Of a stretch of 53,029 bases of DNA, positions 24,888 to 33,904 are shown piece by piece. The DNA lies in the NCBI GenBank assembly GCA_036675475.1, contig JAKFEY010000073.1, forward strand, positions 1-53,029. Direction: 5' to 3'. The notes below the pieces were generated by a model, which did not search any database, was not told the DNA's origin, and was given only the letters and a program-made list of their open reading frames with translations. This DNA is from JALYRV01 sp036675475 (GTDB taxonomy: Bacteria > Acidobacteriota > Vicinamibacteria > Vicinamibacterales > SCN-69-37). The stretch's first letter is position 1, and each line of letters opens with the position of its first letter. The translations under genes and the position numbers were made by a program.

Positions 24888-26390
24888 CTAGCGTCCAGCG
24901 CTCAATGCCCGTCTATACACTTTGACATACTCAGTCGCCGATCGGGTCCAGGAGAAGTCCGTCTGCATGCCCGCGCGCTGGAGCGCGCGCCACTTTTTCG
25001 TGTTTCCCCACGCCTCGATGGCGAGAGCAAGACTTGCTTGCAGCGCCTCGGCCGTCGGCTCGTCAAACTTGAAGCCGTTCCTGCCATTCACCGTATCGTT
25101 CAGCCCGCCCACCGCGTGCACCACCGGCGGCGTGCCGTAGCGCAGGCTGTACATCTGATTCAACCCGCACGGCTCATAGCGCGACGGCATCAGGAACATG
25201 TCGGCGCCCGCCTCAATCAGATGCGCGAGCCGCTCGTCAAAGCCGATGCGCACGCCCACGCGGCCTGGATACGCCTCGGCGAGGCGCCGCCACGCGTCCT
25301 CGAGCGGCGGATCGCCCGCGCCCAGCAGCACGAGCGACGCACGGTCGGCCATGCGCGGGAACATCTCGCGCACCAGATCGGTGCCCTTCTGATGCGCCAG
25401 CCGCGTCACCATGCCCATCAGCGGCACGTCGGCGTGCGCGATCCCGAACTCGCGCAGCACCGCCGCGCGCGCCGCGGCCTTGCCTGAGAGATCCGTCGCG
25501 CTGTAATTGGCGGGCAGATACGGATCCGTCTCGGGATTCCAGACCTCCGTGTCGATGCCGTTGAGGATGCCGACGTACCGATCGCCGCGCGCTTTCAGGA
25601 TGCCCTGAAACCCGAACCCGAGCTCCGACTCAATCGTCTCCTTCGCATACGACGGACTCACCGTCGTGACCCAGTCGGAAAAGACGCAGCCGCCCTTGAG
25701 CGCGCTGGCGCGGCCCCAGTATTCGAGCGCGTCGATCGAGAAGAGGGTGGGATCGAGATCGAAGGTCGGCAGCTCGCCGACGTCGAACAGGCCCTGGAAC
25801 GCGAGGTTGTGGATCGTGAACACGGACCCGCGCGGCGCGGCGGGATCGCCGGCGTAGCGCGTCTTCAAATAGACGGGCGCGAGGCTCGCGTGCCAGTCGT
25901 GCGCGTGGAGGATGTCGAACCGGGGTAATTCAACCGGGTTGAATTTCCCCGGTTGGACCGCGAACTGCAGCGCGGTGCGCGACAGCAGCGCGAAGCGCGC
26001 GGCGTTGTCGGGATAGTCGGCCCCGTGCTCGCCATAGAAGGTTTCGCGCGTCGCGAACACCGGCTCGTCGACCAGAATCAGCCGCACGCCGTCGGCCGTC
26101 GTGAGCTCGCGCAGCTGCACGGTGCGCATGTCGGCGCCCGAGGCGTGCGCGCCGCGGCCATGGCCGAGCGGCACGAACACGTAGCCGGCATCGGCGGCAT
26201 CCGCCGACAGGCCGCGATAGCCGGGCAGCACGAGCGTGACGTCATGCCCGAGCCGCACGAGCGCGCTCGACAGCCCCGCCACCGCATCGGCCAGCCCGCC
26301 CGTCTTCGCAAACGGCGCGCACTCGGAGGCGACCATGAGGACGCGCAGCTTCGTTGCCCTCCGGTTACCGGTTACCTGCTTCTTTGCCAC
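24888..26390 (-). CDS. glgA: glycogen synthase (ADP-glucose alpha-glucosyltransferase)
   Basis: A 500-residue GT5 glycosyltransferase: KTGGLADAV near the N-terminus (ADP-glucose loop), HAHDWH, SPSYAKE, GILNGID, and the C-terminal MPSRYEPCGLNQMYSLRYGT. It elongates alpha-1,4-glucan from ADP-glucose. GGAGG 5 nt before the ATG supports start 26390, which overlaps the end of the upstream sulfatase-TPR gene by 26 bp. Two features look acquired: the N-terminal VTGNR is encoded by two GGTTACC heptamers, and a family-D repeat is read in frame at about residues 146-156 (QPGKFNPVELP) just before HAHDW. Confidence 0.93.
   Translation of the reverse strand: MAKKQVTGNRRATKLRVLMVASECAPFAKTGGLADAVAGLSSALVRLGHDVTLVLPGYRGLSADAADAGYVFVPLGHGRGAHASGADMRTVQLRELTTADGVRLILVDEPVFATRETFYGEHGADYPDNAARFALLSRTALQFAVQPGKFNPVELPRFDILHAHDWHASLAPVYLKTRYAGDPAAPRGSVFTIHNLAFQGLFDVGELPTFDLDPTLFSIDALEYWGRASALKGGCVFSDWVTTVSPSYAKETIESELGFGFQGILKARGDRYVGILNGIDTEVWNPETDPYLPANYSATDLSGKAAARAAVLREFGIAHADVPLMGMVTRLAHQKGTDLVREMFPRMADRASLVLLGAGDPPLEDAWRRLAEAYPGRVGVRIGFDERLAHLIEAGADMFLMPSRYEPCGLNQMYSLRYGTPPVVHAVGGLNDTVNGRNGFKFDEPTAEALQASLALAIEAWGNTKKWRALQRAGMQTDFSWTRSATEYVKVYRRALSAGR
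25925..25955. repeat. family-D repeat copy inside glgA
   Basis: A 31-bp element with AACCGGGTTGAATTTCCCC, closely matching the copy at 10565-10595. Read in frame as QPGKFNPVE, absent from typical GlgA sequences as I know them. Confidence 0.75.
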
Positions 26391-28749
26391 GTCCCTCCAA
26401 CGCTTTGCCGGCGGCGGCCTCCCTGGCCGCGTCCGCGTGCCGGCCCTGACGCGAGAAGACGTCGGCCAGCACGTAATGTCCCAGCGGCGCGAACTCCGAG
26501 CGCGGGCCGGCTTCCAGGCCCTTCTGCGCGTTGAACGCCGCCTCCTCGAGCCGCCCCGCGTCGAGGCAGAACTTCGCGAGATAGAAATAGCCTTCCGCGA
26601 AGCGCGGATTCATCTCCAGCGCCTTGCGATAGGCCTGCTCCGCCTCGGGGCGCTCCCGCAGCTGTTCGTGAAGCCTTGCAAGATTGAAGGCAGCTTTCCA
26701 GGCGTCCGGCTGAGCCTCGATTTCGGCGCGATATTCCTGCTTGGCGCGCGCCACGTCGCCGCGCTGCTCAGCGATGAGCGCGAGGTTGTGATGCGCGAGC
26801 TTCACGTCCGCGCTCTTCTTTAATGCGGCCCGCGCGTGCTGCTCGGCTTTGTCGAGCTGTCCGCGCTTGAAAGCCACGACCCCAAGCGCGTTTTCGGCTG
26901 AGGCCACACGCTCGTCGAGCGCGATGGCTTTCCTGAACGTGGACTCGGCCTCGTCGAGCCGGCCCATATCCACATACAGCTCGCCGAGTTGATAGATGAC
27001 GTACGCGTTCTTCGGATCCTTGGCGAGATAGCGCTCGTAGCCGACGACGGCAGCGTCGTAGTCGCCCATCGATCGATACGCGCTCGCCAGGTTGATCGTC
27101 GCCAGGTCGTAGTCCGGATTGATCGACAGCGCGCGCTGATACTTGTCGATCGCGCCGCGATAGTCGCGCTTCTTGAAATATTCGTTGCCGAGCATGATCC
27201 ACGCGTCGAGCACATTCGGATCCTGCGCGAGCACCTTCTCGAAACGCGCAATCACCTGTTCCGGCGTTTCCTTGCCCGCGTTTTCGCTGGCCGCGAACAT
27301 CAGGTTGAAGATCTCGATCTTGTCCTTGGGATCGGCCAGCTTCTCGCCATCCGTCTTCGGCGTCGCCACGAAACTGCCGATGTAGCCGAGCGCCGCCAGC
27401 CGTTCGCGCGTCTCCGGATCCACGGTCGCCTGCGGCGCCGCGCCGTCCGTCACCTGCTCGGCGCCCGCCTTCAACAGCTCCGCGCCCAGCCGCTCGGCCA
27501 GCGGCCGCCGCGCCTCGAACAGATTCTCGCGCTCGCCGGGATCGAGCTCGAGGTCGTACAGCTCGGGCCGCGGCGCATCGATGTACTTGAAGCGACCGGC
27601 GCGCAGCGCCTTCAGCTCGCTCCACCCATAGTGATGGCGCGCGTACAGACTCTCGCTATACGCGTCGAGGTCGTCGAGCTTCGCGCCCGCCAGAAACGGC
27701 GCCAGGCTGCGGCCCTCGAGATCCGGCTCCGCCGGCAGGCCGAGCAGCTCCATCACCGTGGGCGTGATGTCGTGCGATCGCACCACCTGCGCCACGCGCC
27801 TCCCCCTCGTCGCCCCATACGGCGTCCTCATCACCATCGGCACCCTCATCGTCGCGTCATAGATGAAGAGGCCGTGCGTGCCTTCGCCATGCTCGCCGAG
27901 CGACTCGCCGTGATCGCCGGTGACGATGACGATGGTGCGATCGAGGAGGTTGCGGGCGGCAAGCCAGTTGGTGACGCGGGCGACCTGGGCGTCGACGTAG
28001 GCGACCTCGCCGGCATAGGGGCGATCGCGGAAGCGCGATTTGTACGGCTCGGGCGGATCGTACGGCGTGTGCGGATCGTAGAAGTGCAGCCACGCGAAGA
28101 ACTTGTTGCGCACGTTCTGCTCGAGCCACGGCAGCGCAGCGTCGACGACTTCCGATGCGGGACGCGCGACGTCGCCGAGCGAGATGCGCTTGTACTTGCG
28201 CAGGTCGAACTCGTCAAAGTAGTGATCGAAGCCCTGATCGATGCCCCACTTCGCGTCGAGCACGTAGGCGCCCACGAAGCCGCCGGTTTTCCAGCCGCGG
28301 TCTTTCAGGCGCTCGGCGAGCGTGACGTGGCGCGGGTCGAGCACGAAGCCGCCGTTGTCGCGCACGCCATGCGTCGGCGGCAGCGTGCCCGTGAAGATCG
28401 TGGAGTGCGACGGCAGCGTCAGCGGCACCGAGGCCACGGCCTGCTCGAAGATCACGCCGTCGCGCCCGAGCCCGTCGATCGCCGGCGTCGGATTGCCGGG
28501 CGCGCCCGCGTAGCCCATCGCATCGAACCGCGTGGTGTCGAGCGTGATGATGACGACGTTGAGGTCGGAGGGAGAGACGCCGCGCGGCAGCGAGCCGAGC
28601 GAGGCGCCGCCGGCGGTCGTGAGCGATTCGGTCGACAGCTGACGCCAACCGACAAACGCGAGCGCAGCGAGCGCCAGCGCGACGACGAACCAGGACAAGC
28701 GAACCCCTCGAACCCCTCGAACCGCTCGAACCTGTGCGCGCGGCGTCAT
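26365..28749 (-). CDS. membrane-anchored sulfatase-superfamily protein with TPR tail
   Basis: A 794-residue protein. One N-terminal membrane helix (about 19-35), then an alkaline-phosphatase/sulfatase fold: metal ligands in ITLDTTR and TGDHGES, YDPHTPY, and THGLFIYD. The nucleophile position is Thr111 (LTLPSHS), not the Cys/Ser of the CxPxR formylglycine motif, so a phosphoester or phosphotransfer activity is more likely than sulfate ester hydrolysis. Residues about 450-760 form several TPR repeats. Its ATG overlaps the upstream paralogue's stop (ATGA), and its end overlaps glgA. The 9-mer repeats at 28700-28735 encode the N-terminal RAVRGVRGVR. Confidence 0.88.
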   Translation of the reverse strand: MTPRAQVRAVRGVRGVRLSWFVVALALAALAFVGWRQLSTESLTTAGGASLGSLPRGVSPSDLNVVIITLDTTRFDAMGYAGAPGNPTPAIDGLGRDGVIFEQAVASVPLTLPSHSTIFTGTLPPTHGVRDNGGFVLDPRHVTLAERLKDRGWKTGGFVGAYVLDAKWGIDQGFDHYFDEFDLRKYKRISLGDVARPASEVVDAALPWLEQNVRNKFFAWLHFYDPHTPYDPPEPYKSRFRDRPYAGEVAYVDAQVARVTNWLAARNLLDRTIVIVTGDHGESLGEHGEGTHGLFIYDATMRVPMVMRTPYGATRGRRVAQVVRSHDITPTVMELLGLPAEPDLEGRSLAPFLAGAKLDDLDAYSESLYARHHYGWSELKALRAGRFKYIDAPRPELYDLELDPGERENLFEARRPLAERLGAELLKAGAEQVTDGAAPQATVDPETRERLAALGYIGSFVATPKTDGEKLADPKDKIEIFNLMFAASENAGKETPEQVIARFEKVLAQDPNVLDAWIMLGNEYFKKRDYRGAIDKYQRALSINPDYDLATINLASAYRSMGDYDAAVVGYERYLAKDPKNAYVIYQLGELYVDMGRLDEAESTFRKAIALDERVASAENALGVVAFKRGQLDKAEQHARAALKKSADVKLAHHNLALIAEQRGDVARAKQEYRAEIEAQPDAWKAAFNLARLHEQLRERPEAEQAYRKALEMNPRFAEGYFYLAKFCLDAGRLEEAAFNAQKGLEAGPRSEFAPLGHYVLADVFSRQGRHADAAREAAAGKALEGRGKEAGNR
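28700..28735. repeat. tandem 9-mer array, start of the first sulfatase-TPR gene
   Basis: Four 9-bp units of the type CGAACCCCT, encoding VRGVRGVR on the minus strand. The same unit forms the arrays at 43002-43091 and 43203-43238. Confidence 0.75.
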
Positions 28750-30848
28750 TTAATCCGCGCCAGCGCCTTCCGCGCCGCTTCGAACCTTGGATTCGCCTTG
28801 AGCGCCGCCTGATAGTGCGTGCGCGCGGCGGCGATGTCGCGGCGGGCCTCGGCGATGACGCCGAGATTGAAGTGCGCTTCGGGCACGCGATACTTGAGCG
28901 CGACGAGCTTCTCGAACTGCTGGCGCGCGAGCTCCAGCGCGCGGGTGCGCATGGCGGCTTCGCCGAGGTTGGCGCGCGCGCGCGGGTCGTCGGGATTGAG
29001 CGCCACGGCTTTCGCGAGTGCCGCGGCGGCCTCGGTCGGCTGGTTCGCGCGCAGGCGGATCGTCCCGAGCGTGTAGTGGCCGTAGAACGACTGCGGATCG
29101 AGCGCGAGGCCCTGCGTTGCGCGCTTCACGGCGTTGGCGGTGTCGCCCTTCGCGGCAAAGGCTTTCGACGCCTCGAAGTGCGGCTGCGCGTTCGAGGGAT
29201 TGAGCTGCGACGAGGCATCGAACTCGCCGAGCGCGGCATCGAACTTCTTCTGCGCCGCGTAGGCCTGGCCGAGATACAGGTGCGCCTCGTACGCGCGCAC
29301 GTTGCGCTTGACGAGATCCTGCAGCAGCGCGGCGGCCTCGGCCGCGGCGCCTTTCGACAGCAGGCCGAGCGCGCGGTTGAAGCGCATGCGGTACGCCAGG
29401 TAGTCGTCGAGCCGATCTTTCGGGTCGTCGCCGCCGCTGGTGGAGGCCGACGGCGCCATCGAGCCGACGTAGCCGAGCGCGCGCATCCGAGCGACCGCCT
29501 CGGGATCCGGCGCCGCGGCCGCGCGCGTGTCGTCGGGCGCCTGGGAAAAGCGCGACGTGATCTGCTGCATGTCCGCCGCCATGCGCGCGGCCACCGGCCC
29601 GCGCGCCGCGATGACATTTTTCAGCTCGCCGCGATCGGTGCGCAGGTCGTACAGCTCGGGCTTCGGCGCGGCGATGTGCTTCCACTCGCCTACGCGCAGC
29701 GATCGCAGCTCGCTCCACCCGAAGTGCAGCTTGGGGTACCAGCTCTCGGCGTACGACGGCGGAACGTCACGGCGCGCGGCGCCGTTCATGAGGGGGCGGA
29801 GGGACTCGCCGTCGAGGGGTTGCTGGCTGCTGGTGGCTGGCCTGCCCCCCGCAGCTACGGCGGAGGGGGGGCGCTGGTGGATCCCGCTGAGATCGAGCAG
29901 CGTCGGCGCGATGTCGATGCTGCGCACCTGCTCGGTGACGACGCGTGCGGTGATGCCCGGTCCCGCGAGGATCAGCGGCACGCTCAGCGTCGAGTCGTAC
30001 AGGAAGTAGCCGTGATCGCCTTCGCCGTGATCGCCGAGCGCTTCGCCGTGATCGGACGTCACGGCCACGAGCGTGCGCGCCGCGTCGACGCCGCGCAGCA
30101 GCCGCGCGAGCTGCGTGTCGACGTAGGCCACTTCCGCGTCGTACGGGCGATTCACGATTGCCGGATGCACTTGCGGCGCGTCGTACGGGAGGTGCGGATC
30201 GTAGTAGTGCACCCACAGAAACCAGTGGCCGCCCGTGCCGCCTTCGCCAAGGCCTGGGCGGCCAGGTCCGCTTCGGCTGGCGAGCCAGGCCAGCGCGCGA
30301 TCCGTCACTTCGTTCGCGCGGCGCTGCAGCGTGCTGAGCGCGACGTCGCCGCTCGCCACCGCGATGCGGTCGTCGTACGAGTCGAAGCCCTGGCCCATGC
30401 CGTAGGCCTCGTCGAGGATGACCGACGCCACGACCGCGCCGGTGGCGTAACCGGCGTCCTTGAACCGCTCGGCGATCGTCACGGCGTCGGGCGGCAGCGG
30501 CGTCATGCCGTTGAGGCGAATGCCGAATGCGCCCGGATAGCGGCCCGTCATGATCGCCGCGTGCGAGGGATGCGTGAGCGGCGCGTGCGCGGTGGCGTCG
30601 GCAAACCGCACGCCGCGCGCCGCCAGCGCGTCGAGCGCCGGCGTCCGCGCCGTCTTGTGTCCGTACGCGCCCACGCGATCGGCGCGAAGCGTGTCGATGG
30701 TGATGAGGAGGACGCCGTCAGGCTCCAGGTTCCGGGCTCCAGACTCCAGGTACCTGGGGCCTGCTGGAGCCTGGAGACTGGAGCCTGGAGTCCCGCCCAT
30801 CACCAGCCACGCGGCCGCGAGCAACGCAAAAATCGGCTTCACGCCCAC
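28746..30848 (-). CDS. exported sulfatase-superfamily protein with TPR tail (upstream paralogue)
   Basis: A 700-residue protein. A hydrophobic signal sequence (about 4-18) is followed by a repeat-derived linker (about 19-43), then the sulfatase-like fold: LLITIDTLRADR, VTSDHGEALGDHGE, HYYDPHLPYD. The nucleophile is Thr92 (PLTHPSHA), as in the paralogue downstream. TPR-like repeats occupy about 500-690. The pair share layout but differ in anchoring. A G/C-rich palindrome and heptamers near 29821-29871 are read in frame as VAAGGRPATSSQQP. The start is GTG at 30848 (or the GTG two codons later). Confidence 0.87.
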   Translation of the reverse strand: MGVKPIFALLAAAWLVMGGTPGSSLQAPAGPRYLESGARNLEPDGVLLITIDTLRADRVGAYGHKTARTPALDALAARGVRFADATAHAPLTHPSHAAIMTGRYPGAFGIRLNGMTPLPPDAVTIAERFKDAGYATGAVVASVILDEAYGMGQGFDSYDDRIAVASGDVALSTLQRRANEVTDRALAWLASRSGPGRPGLGEGGTGGHWFLWVHYYDPHLPYDAPQVHPAIVNRPYDAEVAYVDTQLARLLRGVDAARTLVAVTSDHGEALGDHGEGDHGYFLYDSTLSVPLILAGPGITARVVTEQVRSIDIAPTLLDLSGIHQRPPSAVAAGGRPATSSQQPLDGESLRPLMNGAARRDVPPSYAESWYPKLHFGWSELRSLRVGEWKHIAAPKPELYDLRTDRGELKNVIAARGPVAARMAADMQQITSRFSQAPDDTRAAAAPDPEAVARMRALGYVGSMAPSASTSGGDDPKDRLDDYLAYRMRFNRALGLLSKGAAAEAAALLQDLVKRNVRAYEAHLYLGQAYAAQKKFDAALGEFDASSQLNPSNAQPHFEASKAFAAKGDTANAVKRATQGLALDPQSFYGHYTLGTIRLRANQPTEAAAALAKAVALNPDDPRARANLGEAAMRTRALELARQQFEKLVALKYRVPEAHFNLGVIAEARRDIAAARTHYQAALKANPRFEAARKALARIK
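29821..29871. repeat. heptamer run plus palindrome inside the upstream sulfatase-TPR gene
   Basis: TGCTGGC, TGCTGGT and GGCTGGC (29821-29841) are followed by a C6...G6 inverted repeat (29845-29850 with 29865-29870) around GCAGCTACGGCGGA. All is in frame. Confidence 0.6.
30721..30792. repeat. inverted arms of tandem heptamers inside the upstream sulfatase-TPR gene
   Basis: Left arm of five units (30721-30755) based on GGCTCCA; right arm of four units (30765-30792) TGGAGCC, TGGAGAC, TGGAGCC, TGGAGTC. The arms are mutually complementary. They encode the linker between signal sequence and catalytic domain. Confidence 0.8.
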
Positions 30849-30966
30849 CTAGTCTAAGACTCCTGTTGCTAAAAGCCGATGTCCGGGCGCAGAATTCACG
30901 GTGCATGCACAGGCTCAGGTGTATCCGGATGGTCCGGCTCGCCTCGGCCAAACCAAGGAGTGCTTG

Positions 30967-33720
30967 ATGCGTAAGAGGCTCCTACCGTGGCTCACCGCCG
31001 CCGTGATGATGGTCATCCCGGCCGTGGCAGCCGCACAAGTCGGTCAGACCGCCGTGCTCACGGGCACGGTGACCGACACATCGGGCGCCGCAGTGCCGGG
31101 CGTCACGGTGACGGCAACGAGTCCCGCTCTGATCAGCGGCTCGCTGTCGACGGTCACGGAAGCGAACGGGACGTATCGCTTTCCGTCGCTCGCGCCCGGG
31201 CTGTACACGGTGACGTTCGAACTGCAGGGATTCACCACCAGCAAGCGCGAAAACGTCCGGCTACTCCTTGGCCAGACGATCACGGCCGATCAGACCCTGT
31301 CTGTCGGCGGACTCCAGGAAAGCGTCATGGTCTCGGGCGCCGCGCCCGTCGTTGACGTCCGCTCCTCCTCGGCGCAGAAGAACCTGCCGCAGGAAATCAT
31401 GGAGTTCATCCCGTTCACGAGCCGGTTCGGTCCGGGCGCCATGCTGCTCGCGCCTGGCGTCAATCCGAACAACTACTCCTCGTACGGCTCGGGCGGCTCC
31501 TCGTCGAACGCCTACATGATCGACGGCGTGGACGTCAGCGATCCTGAAGGCGGCACCATCTGGGTGTTCGCCAACCACAACTGGATTCAGGAAGTGCAGG
31601 TCATCGGCCTCGGCGCCAACGCCGAGTTCGGCGGCTTCACCGGCGTCGCCTCCAACAGCCTGTTCCGATCGGGCAGCAACATCTTCACGGGCCTGTTCGA
31701 AACACTCTGGGAGAACGACGCGCTGACCGGCACGAACACCACCGACGAGATCCTCGAAGCGAATCCGGATCTCACGGCGCCGACCACCGACTACGTCACC
31801 GACACGACGGCGCAGATCGGCGGGCCGATCAAGAAAGACAAGCTCTGGTTCTTCACGAGCTTCCAGTACTACCGCCCCGTGACGGCGCCGGCCGGCTATC
31901 CGCCGCCGGTGAACGCGCACTACACGGCGGCCCAGTGGAACGAAAAGGGGCCGCACGCGCGCATCGAGAATTCGCCGCGCTTCCTCTTCAAGCCCACGCT
32001 GAAGGTCGGCCAGTCCGATCAGCTCACCGGCTTCTTCGAAACCGACATGTACAAGGTGGACGGCCGCGGCGCCGGATCGACGACCGCGCCGATCGCCACC
32101 GTGCATCAGGACTCGCCCGAAGCCGCGTGGAACATCAACTACACGAAGGTGCTCACGCCCTCGTCGGTGTTCGACATCAAGTACTCGGGCTTCTGGGGCT
32201 ACTACTACCTCAGCCCGTACGCCGGCGATGACCTGATGGGATGGAAGGACTTCGAGGAGAACATCTTCGCCGTCAATTCCTACTACTACTACAACGCCGA
32301 TCGCACGCGGAACCAGGCCAACGCCAGCATCACGCAGTTCGCGTCCGGCTTCGCCGGCGAGCACAGCCTGAAGTTCGGCGCCGAGTTCGAGCGCTCCACC
32401 ATCAAGAGCGAGCTCGGGTATCCGGGCGGCGGCTACGTGGTGGCCTACAGCGGCGTGCCGTACTACGCCTACATGTGGGACGGCTACCTGCGCGACAGCA
32501 TCAACACGCGCTGGTCCGCCTTCGCGCAGGACTCGTGGCAGGTGGGCGGCCGCCTCACGATCAACCCCGGCATCCGCGTCGATCACAACCGCGGCTTCCT
32601 CAAGACGCTCAACGACTCGGGCGGCGACACCGTCTTCAAGACGACGTCGTGGGGTCCGCGCATCGGCTTCGCCTTCGACCTGCTCGGCAACGGCCGCACG
32701 GTGTTCAAGGGACACTGGGGCCGCTACTACGACGGCGCGAAGTCGAGCTACTACGATCTGCTGACGCCCTCGAATCCGTTCTTCATCTCCTATCTCGATC
32801 CGGGGACGACCAACGTGATTGCCGGGCCCTATCAGATCACGTCGGGCGGCTCCGTCCACACGATGGATCCCGACATCAAGCACCCGCGCATGGATCAGGC
32901 GATCCTGGGCGTGCAGCACGAGTTGTTCAGCAACTTCTCGGTAGGCGTCACCGGCATCTACCGGAAGAACACGAACTTCATCGACGACATGCTCACCGAC
33001 ACCAGCGGCTGGTCGAAAGTCGTCCGGCCCGACCCGGGCCCCGACAACATCCTGGGTAACAGCGATGACCCGGGCGGAACGCTGGACTTCTATCGGCAGG
33101 ATTCCGATCCTGACAGCAACCGGTTCCTCGTCACGAACCCCGAGGGCGCGTACCGTGAGTATCGCGGCGTCGAGTTCATGGCCGAAAAACGGTTTGCCAA
33201 CCGGTGGATGATGCAGGCGTCGTGGGTCGTGTCGAAGATCGAGGGCAACATCAACAACACGGGCAACTTCGGCAACAGCGCCGAATACGACAACCCGAAC
33301 CTCGATCCGCGGTTCCAGCCGCTCCGCGACGGGCGGCTGACCAACGACAACACGCACATCGCCAAGGTGCTGGGCATGGCGCGCGGCCCGTGGGGCGTGA
33401 TCGGATCGCTGGCGTACTTCTATACCAGCGGCGGCACCTTCACGCGCACCGTGCGGCAGCGCATCGACATCAACCGCGAAGTGTTTGCCGAGCCGCGCGG
33501 CTCGCAGCGCCTCGACGCGCGCAAGCAGCTGGACGGCAAGCTCGAGAAACAGTTCAACCTCGGCGATCGCCGCCGGCTTGGCCTGACCTTCGAGGGCTTC
33601 AACCTGTTCAACGCGTCGACGATCACCAACCGCACCACGCGGTCGGGATCGACCTACTTCACGCCGACCGGCCTCAACCAGGCCCGCCGGTTCCGCCTCG
33701 GCGCCGTGCTGCGCTTCTAG
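30967..33720 (+). CDS. TonB-dependent receptor, Oar-like, with carboxypeptidase-regulatory domain
   Basis: A 917-residue outer-membrane protein. Signal peptide (MRKRLLPWLTAAV..., cleavage near VAAAQ), then a CarboxypepD-reg-like beta sandwich at about 25-110 (TGTVTDTSGAAVPGVTVTA...LYTVTFELQGF), a plug (IDGVDVSDPEGG) and a long beta barrel ending in the aromatic signature RLGAVLRF. Such acidobacterial receptors are thought to take up oligosaccharides or peptides, but the ligand is unknown. AAGGAG lies 6 nt before ATG 30967; the longer frame from 30901 would precede the signal peptide. A strong terminator follows. Confidence 0.92.
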   Translation: MRKRLLPWLTAAVMMVIPAVAAAQVGQTAVLTGTVTDTSGAAVPGVTVTATSPALISGSLSTVTEANGTYRFPSLAPGLYTVTFELQGFTTSKRENVRLLLGQTITADQTLSVGGLQESVMVSGAAPVVDVRSSSAQKNLPQEIMEFIPFTSRFGPGAMLLAPGVNPNNYSSYGSGGSSSNAYMIDGVDVSDPEGGTIWVFANHNWIQEVQVIGLGANAEFGGFTGVASNSLFRSGSNIFTGLFETLWENDALTGTNTTDEILEANPDLTAPTTDYVTDTTAQIGGPIKKDKLWFFTSFQYYRPVTAPAGYPPPVNAHYTAAQWNEKGPHARIENSPRFLFKPTLKVGQSDQLTGFFETDMYKVDGRGAGSTTAPIATVHQDSPEAAWNINYTKVLTPSSVFDIKYSGFWGYYYLSPYAGDDLMGWKDFEENIFAVNSYYYYNADRTRNQANASITQFASGFAGEHSLKFGAEFERSTIKSELGYPGGGYVVAYSGVPYYAYMWDGYLRDSINTRWSAFAQDSWQVGGRLTINPGIRVDHNRGFLKTLNDSGGDTVFKTTSWGPRIGFAFDLLGNGRTVFKGHWGRYYDGAKSSYYDLLTPSNPFFISYLDPGTTNVIAGPYQITSGGSVHTMDPDIKHPRMDQAILGVQHELFSNFSVGVTGIYRKNTNFIDDMLTDTSGWSKVVRPDPGPDNILGNSDDPGGTLDFYRQDSDPDSNRFLVTNPEGAYREYRGVEFMAEKRFANRWMMQASWVVSKIEGNINNTGNFGNSAEYDNPNLDPRFQPLRDGRLTNDNTHIAKVLGMARGPWGVIGSLAYFYTSGGTFTRTVRQRIDINREVFAEPRGSQRLDARKQLDGKLEKQFNLGDRRRLGLTFEGFNLFNASTITNRTTRSGSTYFTPTGLNQARRFRLGAVLRF

Positions 33721-33736
33721 CGGGGCCCTTACTCGC

Positions 33737-33776
33737 AGAAAAGGCCGGGGGGACTCACCCTCCGGCCTTTTCTGTT
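33737..33776 (+). terminator. Rho-independent terminator after the TonB receptor gene
   Basis: A 12-bp stem AGAAAAGGCCGG / CCGGCCTTTTCT (33737-33748 with 33762-33773) with T-rich 3' side. The best intrinsic terminator in the window. Confidence 0.8.
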
Positions 33777-33786
33777 TAAGGGCATT

Positions 33787-33854
33787 GGAAAGTGGAAAGT
33801 GGAAAATGGAAATTGATTTTTCATTCAATTTCCATTTTCCAGTTTCCCATTTCC
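33787..33854. repeat. inverted arms of tandem heptamers, intergenic
   Basis: GGAAAGT, GGAAAGT, GGAAAAT, GGAAATT (33787-33814), a 12-nt centre, then AATTTCC, ATTTTCC, AGTTTCC, CATTTCC (33827-33854). The right arm is the complement of the left. Strikingly A/T-rich compared with the neighbourhood. Confidence 0.85.
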
Positions 33855-33892
33855 ATTGAACTGAGCTGGCCCGCCGCGTTCGCCAGCTGAGC

Positions 33893-33898
33893 TAATAT
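33893..33898 (+). promoter_or_regulatory. -10 box (TAATAT), leaderless geometry, fdhE-like gene
   Basis: TAATAT followed by 6 nt and GTG. A partial inverted repeat (AGCTGGC/GCCAGCT) lies just upstream and could be an operator. Confidence 0.45.
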
Positions 33899-33904
33899 CT
33901 AGAG

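Noticed and set aside
26365..30848. Formylglycine-dependent sulfatases activated by the SUMF1-like domain at 28-2880
   Set aside because: Both proteins have Thr at the nucleophile site and no CxPxR motif, so they are not substrates for formylglycine formation.
28734..30857. Long plus-strand open frame antisense to the sulfatase-TPR gene (707 codons)
   Set aside because: No recognisable domain, biased Arg/Ala content, and the minus strand encodes an intact enzyme.
31261..33828. Long minus-strand open frame opposite the TonB receptor (855 codons)
   Set aside because: Shadow of the receptor; no domain and no plausible start.
33787..33854. Possible CRISPR array
   Set aside because: Units are 7 bp, contiguous and inverted in two arms; there are no spacers and no cas genes in the window.
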